A stretch of 64,000 nt of DNA from Myxococcales bacterium (GCA_016794505.1 JAEUJZ010000078.1:124001-188000); one strand, 5' to 3'; positions 9,333-19,141 are shown, numbered from the stretch's first letter. The notes: generated by a model not told the origin, from the letters alone. Numbers and translations are program-made.

Positions 9333-10988
9333 ATGGGGGACAAGGACCGAGCCTGGCAGCCTTCCGAGCCGAAGAAGCAGGCAAGCCAAGACGCCATGGC
9401 CAAGACCATTCCGTCGCAAGGGGATGGAATCATGGCGCCCGCGTCGCCCGCGTCGCAGGTTGAGCTCTTGCAGAAGACGTTTGCCGACGCAGCGCCGCCG
9501 TCGTCAAGCTCGCTGCCGCCGAGCAGTGATCCGGGGCAGCTTCGCGGCAGTACGCACCTTGGGCGCTATGCCCTCTTGCGCAAGCTCGGAGAAGGCGGCA
9601 TGGGCGTAGTCTATGCCGCGTACGACGAGGAGCTCGATCGTCGTGTCGCGCTCAAGCTGATTCATCCTTCGCTGCAGGGCGACTCGCAGGTGCGGGCGCG
9701 CATCTTGCGTGAAGCGCAGGCCCTGGCGCGCGTCTCGGCACCGAACGTCGTGACGATTTATCAGACGGGCGAGGTCGATGGTCAGGTCTTCATTGCCATG
9801 GAATTCGTCAACGGCACGACGCTGACCAAGTGGCAGTCCGAGCCGGGGCGAAGCTGGCAAGACATCCTGCGCATGTACTTGGACGCCGGGCAGGGCTTGC
9901 TTGCCGCGCACCACGTCGGCCTGATCCATCGTGACTTCAAGCCTGACAATGTGCTGATGGGCAAAGACGGTCGGCCGCGGGTGGCAGACTTTGGCTTGGC
10001 GCGCATGGACAACAAGTCCGGCAACGTAACCCAGGCGAGCGGCCGATTATCGACGGTGTCACGACCAGGGCAGCAGCAGCCGATCATGGCCAATATGACC
10101 CAGGCCGGGACGACGCTCGGCACGCCGCTTTATATGTCGCCAGAGCAGCACTTGGGCGAAGCCACCGACGCGCGCAGCGATCAGTTCAGCTTCTGCGTGG
10201 CGCTGTTCGAGGCCCTGTATAAAAAGCTGCCCTTCGCTGGCAATAGCGTCGAGGCGCTGGCCTATAACACCATCTCGGGCAAGGTGCAGCCAAGGCCCTC
10301 GGGAACGCAGGTACCGACGGTGGTGCATCAGGCGATCCTGCGCGGTCTGTCTGCGGCTCCGGCTGCGCGCTTTCCGTCGATGCGCGAGCTCTTGGCAGCG
10401 CTTTCGTATGATCCTGCGATCGATCGTACGGCTGGTCCGCGCGTTCGCCGTCGCGTCACCAACAACATGATCGCCTTTATGCTGATCGCTGCTGCTGGAC
10501 CGACGGTTCTGCACCGTCTGGGACTCAGTGAGTTTTTGGCATCGCTGGCCATTTCGTTTGCGTATTTGGCGGTCTTTGTCTTTATGGCCATCCGCTTCCG
10601 TCGGGCCCTTAAGAATCCGTTTCATCGCGGCTTCCTGGTATACGGCACGGTCTTTGGGGCCCAGGTCCTGACGATCCAACTGCTTGGCCAGTTTGTAGGG
10701 CTGACGACGTCTCAGGTGGCGACGCTCGATCTGGTGGCGCTGTCGGCGATGACCTGCGTCGCAGCGGCCTTGGTCCTGCCGCGCATGTGGACGATGGCGC
10801 TGCTTGGGATCTTGGCAGCGATCGTCGCTGCGCTGCAGCCGACGTACGCCCAGCACTTGTCTTCGGCGGTGGTCGTGGTGACAACGATCGTCTCACTGCT
10901 TTTGTGGAATCGTGCTGCGGCGGTACGTACCCCGCGCTCGATCCCTGGAATGCTGTCAGCGCCTGCGCCTGCGTCGAAGCCCGAATAA
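9333..10988 (+). CDS. Ser/Thr protein kinase with polytopic membrane C-terminus
   Basis: 551 residues. After a disordered N-terminus of about 75 residues comes a complete kinase domain (79-370): GEGGMG loop, K108, HRDFKPDN with D201, DFG at 219-221 and SPEQ. From about residue 384 the protein turns strongly hydrophobic, with roughly six predicted membrane helices to about residue 535. There is no extracytoplasmic sensor domain, so sensing may occur within the membrane. The start could also be an in-frame ATG at 9396 or 9432. It is divergent from the HATPase gene; the 196-base gap is AT-richer than its surroundings and probably holds both promoters. Confidence 0.9.
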   Translation: MGDKDRAWQPSEPKKQASQDAMAKTIPSQGDGIMAPASPASQVELLQKTFADAAPPSSSSLPPSSDPGQLRGSTHLGRYALLRKLGEGGMGVVYAAYDEELDRRVALKLIHPSLQGDSQVRARILREAQALARVSAPNVVTIYQTGEVDGQVFIAMEFVNGTTLTKWQSEPGRSWQDILRMYLDAGQGLLAAHHVGLIHRDFKPDNVLMGKDGRPRVADFGLARMDNKSGNVTQASGRLSTVSRPGQQQPIMANMTQAGTTLGTPLYMSPEQHLGEATDARSDQFSFCVALFEALYKKLPFAGNSVEALAYNTISGKVQPRPSGTQVPTVVHQAILRGLSAAPAARFPSMRELLAALSYDPAIDRTAGPRVRRRVTNNMIAFMLIAAAGPTVLHRLGLSEFLASLAISFAYLAVFVFMAIRFRRALKNPFHRGFLVYGTVFGAQVLTIQLLGQFVGLTTSQVATLDLVALSAMTCVAAALVLPRMWTMALLGILAAIVAALQPTYAQHLSSAVVVVTTIVSLLLWNRAAAVRTPRSIPGMLSAPAPASKPE

Positions 10989-11068
10989 GACCAATCGGGC
11001 CTTGCGGGACGGTGCTCGCTTCGCGATGATGCCGGCCCACTCTCTAGGCACCTGCCTCAGGCACAAAG

Positions 11069-12622
11069 ATGATTCGCGATGCCAGCTTTCGTCCGTTTTT
11101 GCAGCTTCACTCGACGCGCGTGCGACAGGCAGAGCCGGCCCTGACCGAGCAGCCGTTGGTTACGCTGCAAGCTCGCTTGCGCCGAAACGAGCTGCGAGCC
11201 CACGATCTGGTCGAGGCGCATATCGCGCAGATCCAAGCCGTAAACCCGGCCCTAAACGCCGTGGTCGTGGATCGCTTTGCGGCAGCGCGGGACGAGGCCA
11301 AGGCCGCCGATGAGCGCCTGCAATCGGTGCGTGATCCCTCGACGCTGCCGCCGCTTCTGGGCATTCCATGTACGGTGAAGGAGTTCTTTGCCGTGGCTGG
11401 CCAGCCTCAGACTGGGGGCATGGTGGCGTATCGCGATCGTCGCCCCAGTCAGGACTCCACCGTCGTCGAACGCTTGCGGAACGCGGGCGCCATCATCGTC
11501 GGTCTGACCAACGTGCCGGAAGGCGGCATGTGGATGGAGACGTGGAACAAGCTCTATGGCCGCACGCAGAACCCGTGGAACGTCGACCACACCAGCGGCG
11601 GATCGTCGGGAGGCGAGGGCGCCATCGTCGGAGCGGGCGGTGCAGTGTTCGGCATCGGCTCGGACATCGGCGGCAGCGTGCGCATCCCGGCTGCATTCTG
11701 CGGCACCGTCGGGCACAAGCCATCTGGCGGTCTGATTCCGCTGACCGGTCACTTCCCCGAGAACATCCCCGGCACCAATTACCTGTGCGCTGGACCCTTG
11801 TGTCGACGGGTGGGCGACGTGATGCCCATCTTGCGCGTGCTCTCGGGGCCGGATGGACGCGATCCCGACTGCCGACTGTCCGCAAGCTCGCTCGGCGATC
11901 CGCAAAAGGTCGACCTGGCGAAGGTGCGTGTCCTGCCCGTGCCTGAGCCGCGCGGCGTACGCGTGTGGCCGGTGATGCAGGCGGGAATCCAGGCGGCGGC
12001 GGCGGCGCTGGGACGGCGGGGCGCGCAGGTGTTGCCGCCCAACTTGCCGGATCTGGGCGAGGCTCTTTCGGACCTGCGGATCGCATTTCTTTTGTGGTCC
12101 GATGCGCTCACCAGCGACGCGCCGATGACGTATGACCAGATCTTGTCGGATGGCGCAGGGGTGGCCCTTGGGCGTGAATTCTGGCGCCTGCTGCGCGGCC
12201 AGAGCAGCTACATATTCCCGTCGCTGATGGTGATCTTTGGCGATCGCGTCTCGCGTCGCTTTATGGGCGGTCAGAGCGGTCTGCGCTATCGCGATCGTCT
12301 GCGACGCTTGCACGACCGCCTGGATGCGCTGCTCGGCGAAGATGGCGTGCTGATCTACCCAACGTACAGTCGACCCGCACCGCGGCACTATCGGCCGCTC
12401 TTGACGCCGCATCACGCAGCCTGCACGGCGCTCTTCAATGCGCTGGGCTATCCATCGACCGTCGTGCCGCTTGGGCTGTCGGCCCAGGGCTTGCCGCTTT
12501 CGGTGCAGGTGATCGCGCGTCACGGACACGATCATCTGACGCTGGGCGTGGCGCAGGCGCTGGAAGACGAGTTTGGCGGTTGGCTCTTGCCCTCGTCGCT
12601 GGCTGCACCCAGAAGGATCTAG
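11069..12622 (+). CDS. amidase signature family hydrolase
   Basis: 517 residues with the Ser-cisSer-Lys triad of the family: K104 in GIPCTVKEFF, the SGGSSGG loop (S180), and nucleophile S203 in GSDIGGSVRIP. The overall arrangement is closest to fatty-acid-amide-hydrolase-type or general amidases rather than GatA, since no gatB/gatC is near. It hydrolyses an amide or ester of unknown identity. The stop codon lies two bases before the ATG of the AddB-like nuclease, so the two genes are co-transcribed. Confidence 0.88.
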   Translation: MIRDASFRPFLQLHSTRVRQAEPALTEQPLVTLQARLRRNELRAHDLVEAHIAQIQAVNPALNAVVVDRFAAARDEAKAADERLQSVRDPSTLPPLLGIPCTVKEFFAVAGQPQTGGMVAYRDRRPSQDSTVVERLRNAGAIIVGLTNVPEGGMWMETWNKLYGRTQNPWNVDHTSGGSSGGEGAIVGAGGAVFGIGSDIGGSVRIPAAFCGTVGHKPSGGLIPLTGHFPENIPGTNYLCAGPLCRRVGDVMPILRVLSGPDGRDPDCRLSASSLGDPQKVDLAKVRVLPVPEPRGVRVWPVMQAGIQAAAAALGRRGAQVLPPNLPDLGEALSDLRIAFLLWSDALTSDAPMTYDQILSDGAGVALGREFWRLLRGQSSYIFPSLMVIFGDRVSRRFMGGQSGLRYRDRLRRLHDRLDALLGEDGVLIYPTYSRPAPRHYRPLLTPHHAACTALFNALGYPSTVVPLGLSAQGLPLSVQVIARHGHDHLTLGVAQALEDEFGGWLLPSSLAAPRRI

Positions 12623-12624
12623 CC

Positions 12625-15600
12625 ATGGCCCAGGGCCGGCCGCCCCTTTCCGCGCTGGGCCCGGTGGGCGAAGAGCTGCTCTTTGCCTGCGTCGCAGCCG
12701 AGGCCGAAGGGCCCTTGTTCAGCTTGCGTGGCAGCTTGGCCCTGCAGCGCTCGCTGCGGCGCTGCTTTTTGGCGCTGACGCAGGGCAACGTGGCCCCGGC
12801 GAGCCTGTCGCGAATTGCCGAGCGACTGCGTACGCGCAAGGAAGCCGCAGCCGATCGAGTGACCGAGCTGTCGCGGCTGTACGGGCGCTATCGCTCGTTG
12901 CTCTCGGCCTCGGGGGCCAAGCTGGACAGTGGACTGGCGTTGCTGCGGCAGCTGCATGCGCTCGCAGAGAACGCGCCCGCGGCGCTTTGGGCACTGGGTC
13001 TGTCCGCTGCGTTGGATGGGCAGGGTCAGCTGGTGATCTCCGATCTGCATCGTCTGCCGAGCTGGGATAGCCTGCCGACGCTGCATGCGGTTCTGCAGGT
13101 CTGCGCCACGCTCTTTGGCGAGTCATCGGGCCGCGGGGCTCGCGTGCGCCTGCCGCAGCTTGAGGACGCGGACCCGTCGCTGGGCTCTCCAGAGCGCTTG
13201 GATGCAGCGCTCAAGCTGGTCTTGGAGCCTCTATATGAACGCCATGATCTGCCGCTCGAAATCGACTGGCATCCGCTGGGTCCTGCCGTCGCTGAGGATG
13301 CTGCAGAAACCGCGTGGGGGCGCTTTTTGCGCGGGCTGTTTCGGCCCGCCAATGCCCAGCCGCTGGTGCGCGCACAGGAGCTCTCTTCAGAGGTGCTGAG
13401 CGTGACTGCCCAGCCGTCGCCAGCCGTTGAGGCGCGGGCGGTTGCTCGCAGCATTCGCGATCGCATCGCTGCCGGGACACCTGCCAGCGAGATTGCTGTC
13501 GTCGTCGAGGATCCCGCTAGGCGGACGCGCCTGGAAGCGGCATTGCGTCGGTACGGCGTGCCGCTCGAAAAGCCCGTCGAGACACGCAGCTATTCCGATG
13601 GCGCAGGTCGCTGCGATCTGCCGCCGCCTTTGGCGCTGCCGCTGTCGATCTATGACCTGTTGCAGCAAGGCCTGCCGCGTGAGGGCCTGCTTGCGATCAT
13701 CACGTCTTCGTATGTTCGCCTGCCGCTGCCCGACGACGCTGCCGACGCATCCGCCTTGGCGCGAGCGCTGCGTGGAGCGGGAATTCGCGCCCTATCGGGC
13801 AGCACGCAAGAGGAGCTGCAGCGACGTATTCGCGAGTGGCTGCGCCTGCAGAACAGCAAGCATGGCCACGGGGGTGCGGTGGGGTCGCCAAAAGAGCCTT
13901 CTGAGCCATCACAAGGGCCCGGTGATGCGGCTACGCCCGTCGAGATACGCCAGCTTTCCGGGCTTTTGTCCGAGCTCTTTGCGCTGCCACAAAACGGCAC
14001 GCTGCGCCAGCACGCGCAGGCGCTTTTGCGTCTGTGCGAGCGTCTGCGTCTTTTTGATCAGGCGTTGGGTTTTGCAGGCGCCCTCCTTGAGGGCGAGGCG
14101 CAAGCCGATGCCGATGCCTACGCAGCCGGTGTGGCTCTGGCGCTCGCTCGCGATCAGGCCGCGGTGGCTGTGCTGCGTCGGGTCTTGACCGAGCTTCCAA
14201 CGCGGGCCGATGTCCTGCGGCTGAGCGAGCTGCAGCTATCCCGTGAGCGTTTTGCGACGCTGCTGCGCGCACTGTGCCTGCGGCTGTGGGCCGATGCGAT
14301 GCGCCAGGCTCGGCCACAAGGCGATGCCGTGCATGTAGCCGGGCTGTTTGATCTGCCGGTGCGGCCGCGCTCGGTGCTGTTTTTTGTCGGGCTGATCGAA
14401 GGCGAGCAGCCGGCTACTCTGCCCGAAGATCCGCTGCTGAGCGACGATGATCGCAAGACCGTAAACCGGCTTTTGGGGCAGGCTGTGTTTCCCCTGTCGC
14501 GCCATCGCAGCGACGCTTCGCCCCTGCGCTTTGCGGAGCTGCTCGCCCACAGCTCGGCCGCACACCTTTCGTATCCGCGCGCCGACGAGGAAGGCAGGCC
14601 GCTTCTACCATCGTCCTTTGTCGCTGCGGTGCTGCATGCCGCCGGTCGCGAGGGTGGGGATGCCGACCGGCACGTACCGGCAGAGCCCGCAGCGCGCATC
14701 CCGCCGCCTGAACAGGCACGTCACCCGAGTGAGCTTTGGCTGCATGCCGCGCCGGCATTTTTCCACGGCGAGTCAGCGGATGCCGCGGCACGCGTGCTGG
14801 CCAGCGCCCTTTCTCGGCATCAGCGGGATCGGCGCCGTCGCTTGCTTTCTCGTCTGGGGGTTGAGCGAGCGCGTGCTCAGTGGTTTTCGTCGCTATCTCA
14901 GCTCGACGGCGATCCGAGGACAGCCGGGCACATTCTTTCTTTGCAGAAGGACGCGACGCCGGAAGCGAATCCTCAGGCGGCTGGGCCCTTCTGTGGGCAG
15001 CTCACATCCGAGCGCTTGATCGCGGCCTTGTCAGCGCGCCTGCCTGGGTCCGCGAAGCGTCCGCTGTCGGCCTCGGCGCTTGAGGACTATGCACGCTGTC
15101 CGTTCCGTTTCTTTACCTATCGCGTGCTGCACGCGGCACCGATCGAAGAAGGCAGCGACGATCTGGACCCCCTGACCAGTGGCCGTCTGCATCACCGTGT
15201 GCTGGAGAAGTTCTTTGTCGTGCTGCGCGATCAAGGCCGCCTACCGCTGCGCGGGGACGAGTTCGAGCGAGCTCTGCTGCTGCGCATCATCGATGAAGTG
15301 CTGGTCGAGTTCGACGAGAGCGAGCGCACCGGACACCCGACGCTGTTTCGCGCGCGTCTGCGGCGTCTGCGCAGCGATCTTTTGCAGCTGATCGAAAAGG
15401 AAGCGCGGGAACCGATCGAGCCAGGCTGTTTGCCGACGCTGCTTGAGCACCGCTTTGGTCCACTGCGCATCGCCGCGCAAGACGAGGCGAGCCATGCAGA
15501 GGGAGCAGAGATCAACGAGCAGAGCGACGGGGCGCTGCACATTTTCGGCATCATCGATCGCATCGACATCGGTCCCGGTCGTGCGCTCGTCTTGGACTAC

Positions 15601-16149
15601 AAGACGGGTCAGATTCGTCGCTATCAGGACTATCTGCGGGCACAGCTCTTGGTGACGTCGTTTCAACTACCCCTTTACGCAGCGGCGGTGAGGGCGGATC
15701 CGCGCGTGCAAGCCTTGGCAGCGGGCGGCGCTCGTCAAGGGGACGAAGTGGCTGGCTCCTCTGAGGCGGGGCTGCAGGTCAGCGCACGCTACTACGCAGT
15801 GCGGCAGGCGGCTGTTAGTGCGCCGCTTGCAGACGACGGACTGTTCGCGCTGTCGGGTGCAGAGCGCAAGCAGGCCGGCAAGCACAATGTGGCCGAGGTC
15901 GCATATCGTTTGTGGCGTCAACTGCGCAGCGGCGATTTTCGCGTCGCGCCAAAGACCTGCGAAGGCTGCGGAATGGAAGCCGTATGTCGTATCGGCACCG
16001 CATCCATCGATCGCGTGACGCAGAGCGAGCCAGCGGAAAGCGAAGCAACCAGCCAGGTTACGGACAGCAGACGGTCCAGCAATCGCTCGGGCCGTGGAGC
16101 AAACCGCTCGGCTTCCGCGAGCTCCTCTGAATCTGCAGAGGACTCGTAG
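12625..16149 (+). CDS. addB: AddB-like PD-(D/E)XK nuclease with Fe-S cluster motif
   Basis: 1174 residues from the ATG at 12625, chosen because AGAAGGA precedes it and the amidase stops just before. The N-terminal two thirds is poorly conserved, helicase-like and Ala/Leu/Arg rich. The C-terminus has the RecB-type nuclease: LSASALEDYARCPF around C825, D978 and the D991-Y-K993 motif. C825 plus C1112-x2-C1115-x5-C1121 fit the four-Cys iron-sulphur clamp of AddB. AddB works with AddA helicase-nuclease in double-strand-break end resection. addA is not in the window, which is unusual because the two are normally adjacent. Confidence 0.75.
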   Translation: MAQGRPPLSALGPVGEELLFACVAAEAEGPLFSLRGSLALQRSLRRCFLALTQGNVAPASLSRIAERLRTRKEAAADRVTELSRLYGRYRSLLSASGAKLDSGLALLRQLHALAENAPAALWALGLSAALDGQGQLVISDLHRLPSWDSLPTLHAVLQVCATLFGESSGRGARVRLPQLEDADPSLGSPERLDAALKLVLEPLYERHDLPLEIDWHPLGPAVAEDAAETAWGRFLRGLFRPANAQPLVRAQELSSEVLSVTAQPSPAVEARAVARSIRDRIAAGTPASEIAVVVEDPARRTRLEAALRRYGVPLEKPVETRSYSDGAGRCDLPPPLALPLSIYDLLQQGLPREGLLAIITSSYVRLPLPDDAADASALARALRGAGIRALSGSTQEELQRRIREWLRLQNSKHGHGGAVGSPKEPSEPSQGPGDAATPVEIRQLSGLLSELFALPQNGTLRQHAQALLRLCERLRLFDQALGFAGALLEGEAQADADAYAAGVALALARDQAAVAVLRRVLTELPTRADVLRLSELQLSRERFATLLRALCLRLWADAMRQARPQGDAVHVAGLFDLPVRPRSVLFFVGLIEGEQPATLPEDPLLSDDDRKTVNRLLGQAVFPLSRHRSDASPLRFAELLAHSSAAHLSYPRADEEGRPLLPSSFVAAVLHAAGREGGDADRHVPAEPAARIPPPEQARHPSELWLHAAPAFFHGESADAAARVLASALSRHQRDRRRRLLSRLGVERARAQWFSSLSQLDGDPRTAGHILSLQKDATPEANPQAAGPFCGQLTSERLIAALSARLPGSAKRPLSASALEDYARCPFRFFTYRVLHAAPIEEGSDDLDPLTSGRLHHRVLEKFFVVLRDQGRLPLRGDEFERALLLRIIDEVLVEFDESERTGHPTLFRARLRRLRSDLLQLIEKEAREPIEPGCLPTLLEHRFGPLRIAAQDEASHAEGAEINEQSDGALHIFGIIDRIDIGPGRALVLDYKTGQIRRYQDYLRAQLLVTSFQLPLYAAAVRADPRVQALAAGGARQGDEVAGSSEAGLQVSARYYAVRQAAVSAPLADDGLFALSGAERKQAGKHNVAEVAYRLWRQLRSGDFRVAPKTCEGCGMEAVCRIGTASIDRVTQSEPAESEATSQVTDSRRSSNRSGRGANRSASASSSESAEDS

Positions 16150-16210
16150 GCCGCAGTTTTCGACGCAGATCGCGAGGCGGCAGCCCGTCTGAGCGGGATA
16201 TGATCGCTTC

Positions 16211-17194
16211 ATGCCGACGTATCGCTTCGACGCGCGAGTGCCTTTTTGGACCCGCCATGCGCTGGCGCTGTGCTGGGCGATCGGGCAGGCCGGCTGTTCT
16301 TCCGGCGGCCCAGCGATGGACATGCCGCCGCCCCCTGCGAATGCCATTCGCGTGGCTCTCGGTCCGTACGCGCTTTCGCCGGGGCAAGAGACGACGGTCT
16401 GCGTGACGGGCTATCTGCCCAACTCACTGCCGCTCGACGTCGTACGCATCGAGACGCGGCAGACGTACAGCCATCACATCATTTTCTATCGCGAGACCGA
16501 AGGGGTCCCCGATGCGCCCGTGCCTTCGGCGTGCCCACCCTTGGATCTTCTGAGCACCAGCCGCGCCGCGCTGTTCATTGGCGAGACGCCGACCGCGAGC
16601 ATGGATCTGCCGACGGGAGTGGCCTATCGCTTGGGATCCAAGGCGCCGTTTCGCATCGAAGGGCACTTTCTGAACGCCAGCATGCAGCCGCAGCAAGCGC
16701 TGGCCGAGATCTTTTTGTCGCCGGCTCCGTCGGGAAGCGCCATGCAGGAAGCCGATATGGTGTTTCTTTCGGCGAGCAGTCAGCTGAACAAGAGCTACGA
16801 CGGTCTAAAAAGTGGCCTGCCACCCATGCGCGAGACGACGCTCGATTCAGCGTTCTGGGCGCTGCCGTCGGACATGCAGGGCAGCAAGTTCTTTGCGCTG
16901 ACCTCGCATCAGCACCGCCTGGGCACGCACTTTTCGATCAGCAAGACCTCGGACGCAGGGGCCGTGGGGCAGGTACTTTACGAAAATACCGACTGGGAAC
17001 ATCCCAAGTTCCAGGTGTATCCACACGAGGCGCCGCTTTCGTTTGCGCCGGGCGAAGGCTTTCGTTGGGTCTGCACGTTTCGCAACACGACGGCGGGTTA
17101 CGTGAAGTTTGGTCAGTCCGCCGAGAAGGACGAGATGTGCATCCTGTGGGGCTATTACTATCCGTCGCAGGGGTTTCGCGTCGAGTTCCTATAG
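16211..17194 (+). CDS. PHM-like type II copper monooxygenase, probable lipoprotein
   Basis: 327 residues. A signal sequence ends at a lipobox-like AGC (C29). The mature part matches the peptidylglycine alpha-hydroxylating monooxygenase fold, and every copper ligand can be placed: H88-H89 and H152 for one copper, H233-x-H235 and M309 for the other, the latter in MCILWGYYYP. Two-domain copper monooxygenases of this family hydroxylate C-H bonds using ascorbate or another reductant. The bacterial substrate is unknown. It is transcribed alone, converging on the SDR gene. Confidence 0.8.
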   Translation: MPTYRFDARVPFWTRHALALCWAIGQAGCSSGGPAMDMPPPPANAIRVALGPYALSPGQETTVCVTGYLPNSLPLDVVRIETRQTYSHHIIFYRETEGVPDAPVPSACPPLDLLSTSRAALFIGETPTASMDLPTGVAYRLGSKAPFRIEGHFLNASMQPQQALAEIFLSPAPSGSAMQEADMVFLSASSQLNKSYDGLKSGLPPMRETTLDSAFWALPSDMQGSKFFALTSHQHRLGTHFSISKTSDAGAVGQVLYENTDWEHPKFQVYPHEAPLSFAPGEGFRWVCTFRNTTAGYVKFGQSAEKDEMCILWGYYYPSQGFRVEFL

Positions 17195-17224
17195 CGAAGG
17201 TGCCGCCGACCGAGCGCCGCGCGG

Positions 17225-18106
17225 CTAGCGGGCGAGTAGCTTCTCGGACAGCTCCCACAGACGACGGGCGGTATCGAGGTCGTTCGACGCACGACTGGAC
17301 CGCGCGGGGCGGCACTTGACGAAATAGCGCCCGGTCTCGCGCTGCACGTCGGGGGAAGTGGCCAGATAGATCGTCGTCTTGGCGCCTTCCTCGGGGCTGA
17401 TGGCAAAGACACTGCCGAGCTTCATGACAAGCTGCATGAGCGGACTGTTGTTGAGCCCAAAGCCACTGGCGACAAAGCCAGGATGCAGGCAATTGACCGT
17501 GACGTTGTCGACGCTGCGCTGCTGCAGCCGACGCGCCAGCTCATACGTGAACAAGATGTTGGCCAGCTTGCTTCGGCAGTACACCGGGAAGCCGCTGTAG
17601 CCGCGCTCGTGCATGATGTCGTCGAAGTTGAGCCGCCCAGCGCGGTGATGAGCGTTCGAGGCGACGTTGATGATGCGCGCCGAGCCGTGGGTAGCAGCGG
17701 TCTTCTCGATCAGAGCGAGCAGCTCTTGGGTCAAAAGGAAGTACGCGAGGTGATTCAGGGCAAAGGTCATCTCGAAGCCGTCAGGTGACAGTTGTCGCGA
17801 CATGAACAGAGCGCCCGCGTTGTTGATCAGCACGTCCAACCGATCGGTGCGCGACTTCACATCGGCCGCCAGCTTGCGGACGTCTTCCATGCGCGAGAGA
17901 TCCGCCAGTAGAAGCTCGATGTTGGGGTTCTTGCTTTGCGCCTTTAGTTCAGCGACCAGGGCGCCGCCACGATGGGCATCACGCGCTACCAACAGCAGAC
18001 GGCAGCCCGTTGGGGCGAGCTCTTGGGCTGTGACGCGTCCAATGCCCTGTGTGATACCGGTGATCAGGCAGGTACGCCCGTTTAGAGACCAGGAATTGTT
18101 TGCCAT
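17225..18106 (-). CDS. short-chain dehydrogenase/reductase
   Basis: 293 residues from the ATG at 18106, chosen because the Rossmann strand and TGITQGIG cofactor loop then begin about 15 residues in. An upstream in-frame ATG adds a Cys/Pro-rich stretch unlike the family. NNAG and the catalytic YCRSK (YxxxK) are present. It resembles the retinol-dehydrogenase/WWOX-type branch. The substrate is unknown. Confidence 0.88.
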   Translation of the reverse strand: MANNSWSLNGRTCLITGITQGIGRVTAQELAPTGCRLLLVARDAHRGGALVAELKAQSKNPNIELLLADLSRMEDVRKLAADVKSRTDRLDVLINNAGALFMSRQLSPDGFEMTFALNHLAYFLLTQELLALIEKTAATHGSARIINVASNAHHRAGRLNFDDIMHERGYSGFPVYCRSKLANILFTYELARRLQQRSVDNVTVNCLHPGFVASGFGLNNSPLMQLVMKLGSVFAISPEEGAKTTIYLATSPDVQRETGRYFVKCRPARSSRASNDLDTARRLWELSEKLLAR

Positions 18107-18271
18107 AGACAGAGTGGACGAGCTCGCCGGGCACGCTGTCAAGCAGAGCGGACATCGGCCAACGACTTGCGGAAAACGTGGCAGAGCGCTGGGACGCGGA
18201 GTTCCCATTGCTTCGACCGAAAAAAATCAGTACGCTGTCTGTCTTGCGTCGAGCAGGCGCGCACAAAGTTC

Positions 18272-18300
18272 TTGACACGACGGACCGCGAACAGTACTAC
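18272..18300 (+). promoter_or_regulatory. sigma70-type promoter of the tRNA-rpmG-secE-nusG series
   Basis: A consensus TTGACA (18272-18277) and TACTAC (18295-18300) are spaced by 17 bases. The predicted start near 18307 lies about 30 bases before the first tRNA. Confidence 0.65.
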
Positions 18301-18338
18301 TCACAACCCTCACAGGCTGGCGCCTGTTGACGACCCAT

Positions 18339-18411
18339 GCTGGCGTAGCTCACTTGGTAGAGCAGCTGACTTGTAATCAGCAGGCAGCGGGTTCGATTCC
18401 CGCCGCCAGCT
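18339..18411 (+). tRNA. tRNA-Thr (anticodon TGT)
   Basis: A GCTGGCG/CGCCAGC acceptor stem, the anticodon stem GCTGA/TCAGC enclosing CTTGTAA and a T-loop of GTTCGATTC make a full cloverleaf. The 3' CCA is not encoded. It is the first of four clustered tRNAs. Confidence 0.93.
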
Positions 18412-18458
18412 TCTACGGTTCTTTGACAGATCAACTCAAGACAGCGCGAAAGCGACTC

Positions 18459-18546
<88 letters not shown>

Positions 18547-18599
18547 TCCGGTTGAGTCTCGAAAGAGATTGGCCAGAGCAGTTGCAGCAAAAGTCTGAT

Positions 18600-18672
18600 G
18601 CGGGTGTAGCTCAGTTGGTAGAGCTCTAGCCTTCCAAGCTAGACGTCGCGGGTTCGAACCCCGTCGCCCGCT
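18600..18672 (+). tRNA. tRNA-Gly (anticodon TCC)
   Basis: Acceptor GCGGGTG/CGCCCGC, anticodon stem CTAGC/GCTAG with loop CTTCCAA, discriminator T. No encoded CCA. Confidence 0.93.
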
Positions 18673-18686
18673 TCCAAAAATCGCGT

Positions 18687-18759
<73 letters not shown>

Positions 18760-18786
18760 CACAAATCCATTCGGTGAGGAACAGCG

Positions 18787-18948
18787 ATGGCACGTGGTAA
18801 TCGAGCTCTTGTGACGCTTGAGTGCAAAGACTGCAAGCGCCGCAACTATCACACGAACAAGAACAAGCGCACGACTCCAGACAAGCTGGAGTTCAACAAG
18901 TACTGCAAGTGGTGCCATAAGCACACGTCGCACAAAGAGACGAAATAA
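18787..18948 (+). CDS. rpmG: 50S ribosomal protein L33
   Basis: 53 residues starting MARGNRALVTLECKDCK, with two CxxC pairs (CKDC and CKWC) forming the zinc-ribbon type of L33. GTGAGGA precedes the ATG. It lies between tRNA-Thr and tRNA-Trp, the usual place in this gene series. Confidence 0.93.
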   Translation: MARGNRALVTLECKDCKRRNYHTNKNKRTTPDKLEFNKYCKWCHKHTSHKETK

Positions 18949-19000
18949 CCGCGCTCTGTGATGCAGCTTGCGAATGCAGGCTGCGCTCCGGAGCGCGTCT

Positions 19001-19073
<73 letters not shown>

Positions 19074-19141
19074 CCCATCGATGACAGACTGCTTTGGCGC
19101 AGTCGATCGTGCCCTCTGTAGTGCTGTACTGAAAGACCAAC

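Noticed and set aside
11252..12535. 427-codon minus-strand frame opposite the amidase gene
   Set aside because: Antisense shadow; the amidase has all catalytic motifs, while this frame has an Arg/His/Gln-rich composition and no domain.
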